In this document: piece by piece, positions 22,911 to 23,960 of the stretch
Layout of the letters: each line of letters opens with the position of its first letter
How positions within the stretch are numbered: position 1 is the stretch's first letter
Assembly: GCA_902489665.1 (NCBI GenBank)
Contig: CABUAT010000030.1
Location: 1 to 23,960, forward strand
Direction of reading: 5' to 3'
DNA length: 23,960 bases
DNA from: an uncultured Collinsella sp.
GTDB lineage: Bacteria > Actinomycetota > Coriobacteriia > Coriobacteriales > Coriobacteriaceae
Position numbers and translations under genes: made by a program
Notes under the pieces: model-generated
Database searches by the model: none
What the model saw: the letters and a program-made list of their open reading frames with translations, nothing else
Told to the model about the DNA's origin: nothing

Positions 22911-22958
22911 CCAGATAAAACCTACCAAAATGAAGCTGTCGCTTTTTGGTAGGGAGGG
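22911..22958. repeat. Repeat family C, copy 2
   Basis: The block starts CCAGATAAAACCTACC and matches 20775-20823 over its full length with few differences. CCTACCAAAA (22921-22930) and TTTTGGTAGG (22944-22953) form a perfect 10 bp stem around a 13-base loop. Confidence 0.75.
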
Positions 22959-22996
22959 TGTATCGTTTTATCAATATGAGGTAACATGAAACTAGA

Positions 22997-23010
22997 CGTT
23001 ATATACGTAT
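22997..23010. promoter_or_regulatory. CGTTATA-type operator upstream of the second GntR gene
   Basis: CGTTATATAC (22997-23006) is repeated exactly on the other strand at 15566-15575, ahead of the EamA gene. The context ACGTTATATACGTAT is nearly symmetric. It lies 36 bases before the GntR start, suggesting autoregulation. Confidence 0.55.
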
Positions 23011-23045
23011 TAGAAATTTAGCTATTTTGATAAGAGTGATCAGAT

Positions 23046-23765
23046 ATGCCTGCGCCCAAAAATGCACCGCTTTACCAGCAGATTTATGACGAAATCAAGG
23101 ATGCGATCGAGAAAGGTGTTTATGCACCCAAGGAGCGTATTCCGTCCGAGCTTGAACTAGCCGAGCAGTACGAGGTGAGCCGTATTACGGTGCGCCGCGC
23201 TGTCGAGGAGCTGTGCTCCGATGGTTACCTGGTTAAGCAGCAGGGCCGCGGCACCTTTGTCTCCACGCCGCACATCAACCGCCAGTTTCACGCCTCGACG
23301 CTGCAGACGTTTACCGCGCTGTGTGCCGGCAACGGCATGAAGGCCGGTGCGCACGTGATCGATCGCCAGATCGTTCCGGCGCGCCAAAACGAGATGGAGT
23401 TCTTTGGCCTGCAGAAGGATGCGCTGCTGCTGCATATCAAGCGCGTGCGTACGGCCGACGGCGAGCCCATCTTTGAGGAGAACATCTTTGTGCCGTTTGA
23501 CGCCTACCGTGAGCTGTTGACGGCCGATCTTGAGGACAAGTCGATTTTTGCCGAGGTCGAGCGTGTTGGCGGAACGCCGATTGTCTCGGTTGGCTACCGT
23601 ACGGTCGAGGCCGTTCGAGCTAACGCCGAGCAGGCGGCCGAGCTGGGCATTGCTCCGCACGATCCGCTGCTCAACCTGCGTGCCGGCTTTACCGGTCCCG
23701 ATGACGAGCCGGTTTTGATGGGTAAGCAGTACTACGTGGGATCGCGCTACGTTATGGTCATGTAA
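23046..23765 (+). CDS. GntR-family regulator with UTRA domain, likely controls PTS/EamA genes
   Basis: A 239-residue HutC-type regulator. The winged helix-turn-helix (residues ~8-75) includes YAPKERIPSELELAEQYEVS and RITVRRAVEELCSDGYLV with the QQGRGTFV wing. The UTRA effector domain covers ~95-235 and is related to that of FrlR-like regulators. ATG 23046 has only a weak AAGAG-type site, which would suit low-level expression of a regulator. The shared CGTTATA motif in front of this gene, the EamA gene and the PTS operon points to it as their regulator, even though it lies ~6 kb from the PTS promoter. The stop codon is directly followed by repeat B copy 2. The other GntR protein in the window shares the fold but differs in the recognition helix. 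Confidence 0.88.
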   Translation: MPAPKNAPLYQQIYDEIKDAIEKGVYAPKERIPSELELAEQYEVSRITVRRAVEELCSDGYLVKQQGRGTFVSTPHINRQFHASTLQTFTALCAGNGMKAGAHVIDRQIVPARQNEMEFFGLQKDALLLHIKRVRTADGEPIFEENIFVPFDAYRELLTADLEDKSIFAEVERVGGTPIVSVGYRTVEAVRANAEQAAELGIAPHDPLLNLRAGFTGPDDEPVLMGKQYYVGSRYVMVM

Positions 23766-23905
23766 GTTACGCGGTTTTACCAAACCGCGTAACGGCTCGA
23801 CGCTGCAAGCGCCCCTAAGCGGCAATCTGACGTTCAATCGTCGGTCGCGTACCCAAAGTACGCTTCCCTCCTCTTTCACGTCACCTTGCTCGCTTAGGGG
23901 CGTTT
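23766..23905. repeat. Structured repeat family B, copy 2
   Basis: P0 is identical to copy 1: GTTACGCGGTTT (23766-23777), TACC, AAACCGCGTAAC (23782-23793), followed by the same 13-base linker. P1 is 23807-23821 with 23891-23905 (core CGCCCCTAAGCG with CGCTTAGGGGCG, plus a wobble), extended by GCAA/TTGC (22-25 and 86-89 of 238xx). P2 is TGACGT (23828-23833) with ACGTCA (23878-23883). P3 is GCGTAC (23847-23852) with GTACGC (23858-23863). It starts on the base after the GntR stop. Confidence 0.88.
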
Positions 23906-23960
23906 TCGCTCATATGACCCAATCCGCTGTCAAGAGCCACAATGGCCCCGCCGACCGCTT

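Noticed and set aside
1..23960. CRISPR, tRNA, rRNA, insertion sequence or prophage
   Set aside because: No regularly spaced direct repeats, no cloverleaf or rRNA sequence, and no transposase, integrase or phage structural protein is visible in any frame.

Overview
The window looks like a chromosomal segment of a gut coriobacterium, most likely Collinsella or a close relative. The grounds are high GC with strong C/G third-position bias, GAAAGGAG-type ribosome binding sites, a mannose-family PTS next to Amadori-type SIS deglycases, and many small intergenic palindromic repeats. I assigned this from gene content and style, not from a search. No rRNA, tRNA, CRISPR array, transposase or phage gene is visible.

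Left part (1-2885) is accessory. Two small membrane proteins of unknown function (181-813 and 1249-1671) sit among repeats: a ~78 bp block carrying a terminator occurs at 23-100 and again at 924-1001, and a perfect 25 bp inverted repeat lies at 831-916. Then comes a two-gene unit (1795-2885) with foreign-looking codon use: a nucleotidyltransferase-fold protein whose stop overlaps the TTG start of a helix-turn-helix protein. It resembles a toxin-antitoxin or abortive-infection module with the gene order reversed relative to AbiE.

Middle part (2937-13362) is mostly housekeeping, all on the + strand: rmuC, an ABC half-exporter, nth (endonuclease III), mfd (transcription-repair coupling factor), a PAP2 phosphatase, a threonine aldolase and a GNAT acetyltransferase. 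Rho-independent terminators separate several of them.

Right part (13370-20674, plus the regulator at 23046) reads as a system for importing and breaking down glycated amino acids (Amadori products such as fructoselysine or glucoselysine). It has two paralogous SIS-domain deglycases (14298-15290 and 19691-20674), a mannose-family PTS (EIIAB fusion, EIIC, EIID), an EamA/DMT-family transporter that could export the released amino acid, and two GntR/UTRA regulators. The proposed flow is: PTS imports and phosphorylates the glycated amino acid, the deglycases release glucose 6-phosphate and the free amino acid, and the EamA protein may expel the amino acid. Two candidate operator motifs split the region into two regulons: TTGTATGC between the minus-strand GntR gene and deglycase 1, and CGTTATA/TATAACG in front of the EamA gene, the PTS operon and the second GntR gene. 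A HAD phosphatase and a YitT-family membrane protein lie between deglycase 2 and the second regulator.

The most unusual feature is the set of intergenic structured repeats. One family (15293-15432 and 23766-23905, with a partial copy at 10702-10747) has an invariant hairpin and invariant single-strand blocks, but two stems whose sequences differ completely between copies while pairing is kept. A separate triple-nested inverted repeat lies at 21562-21680.
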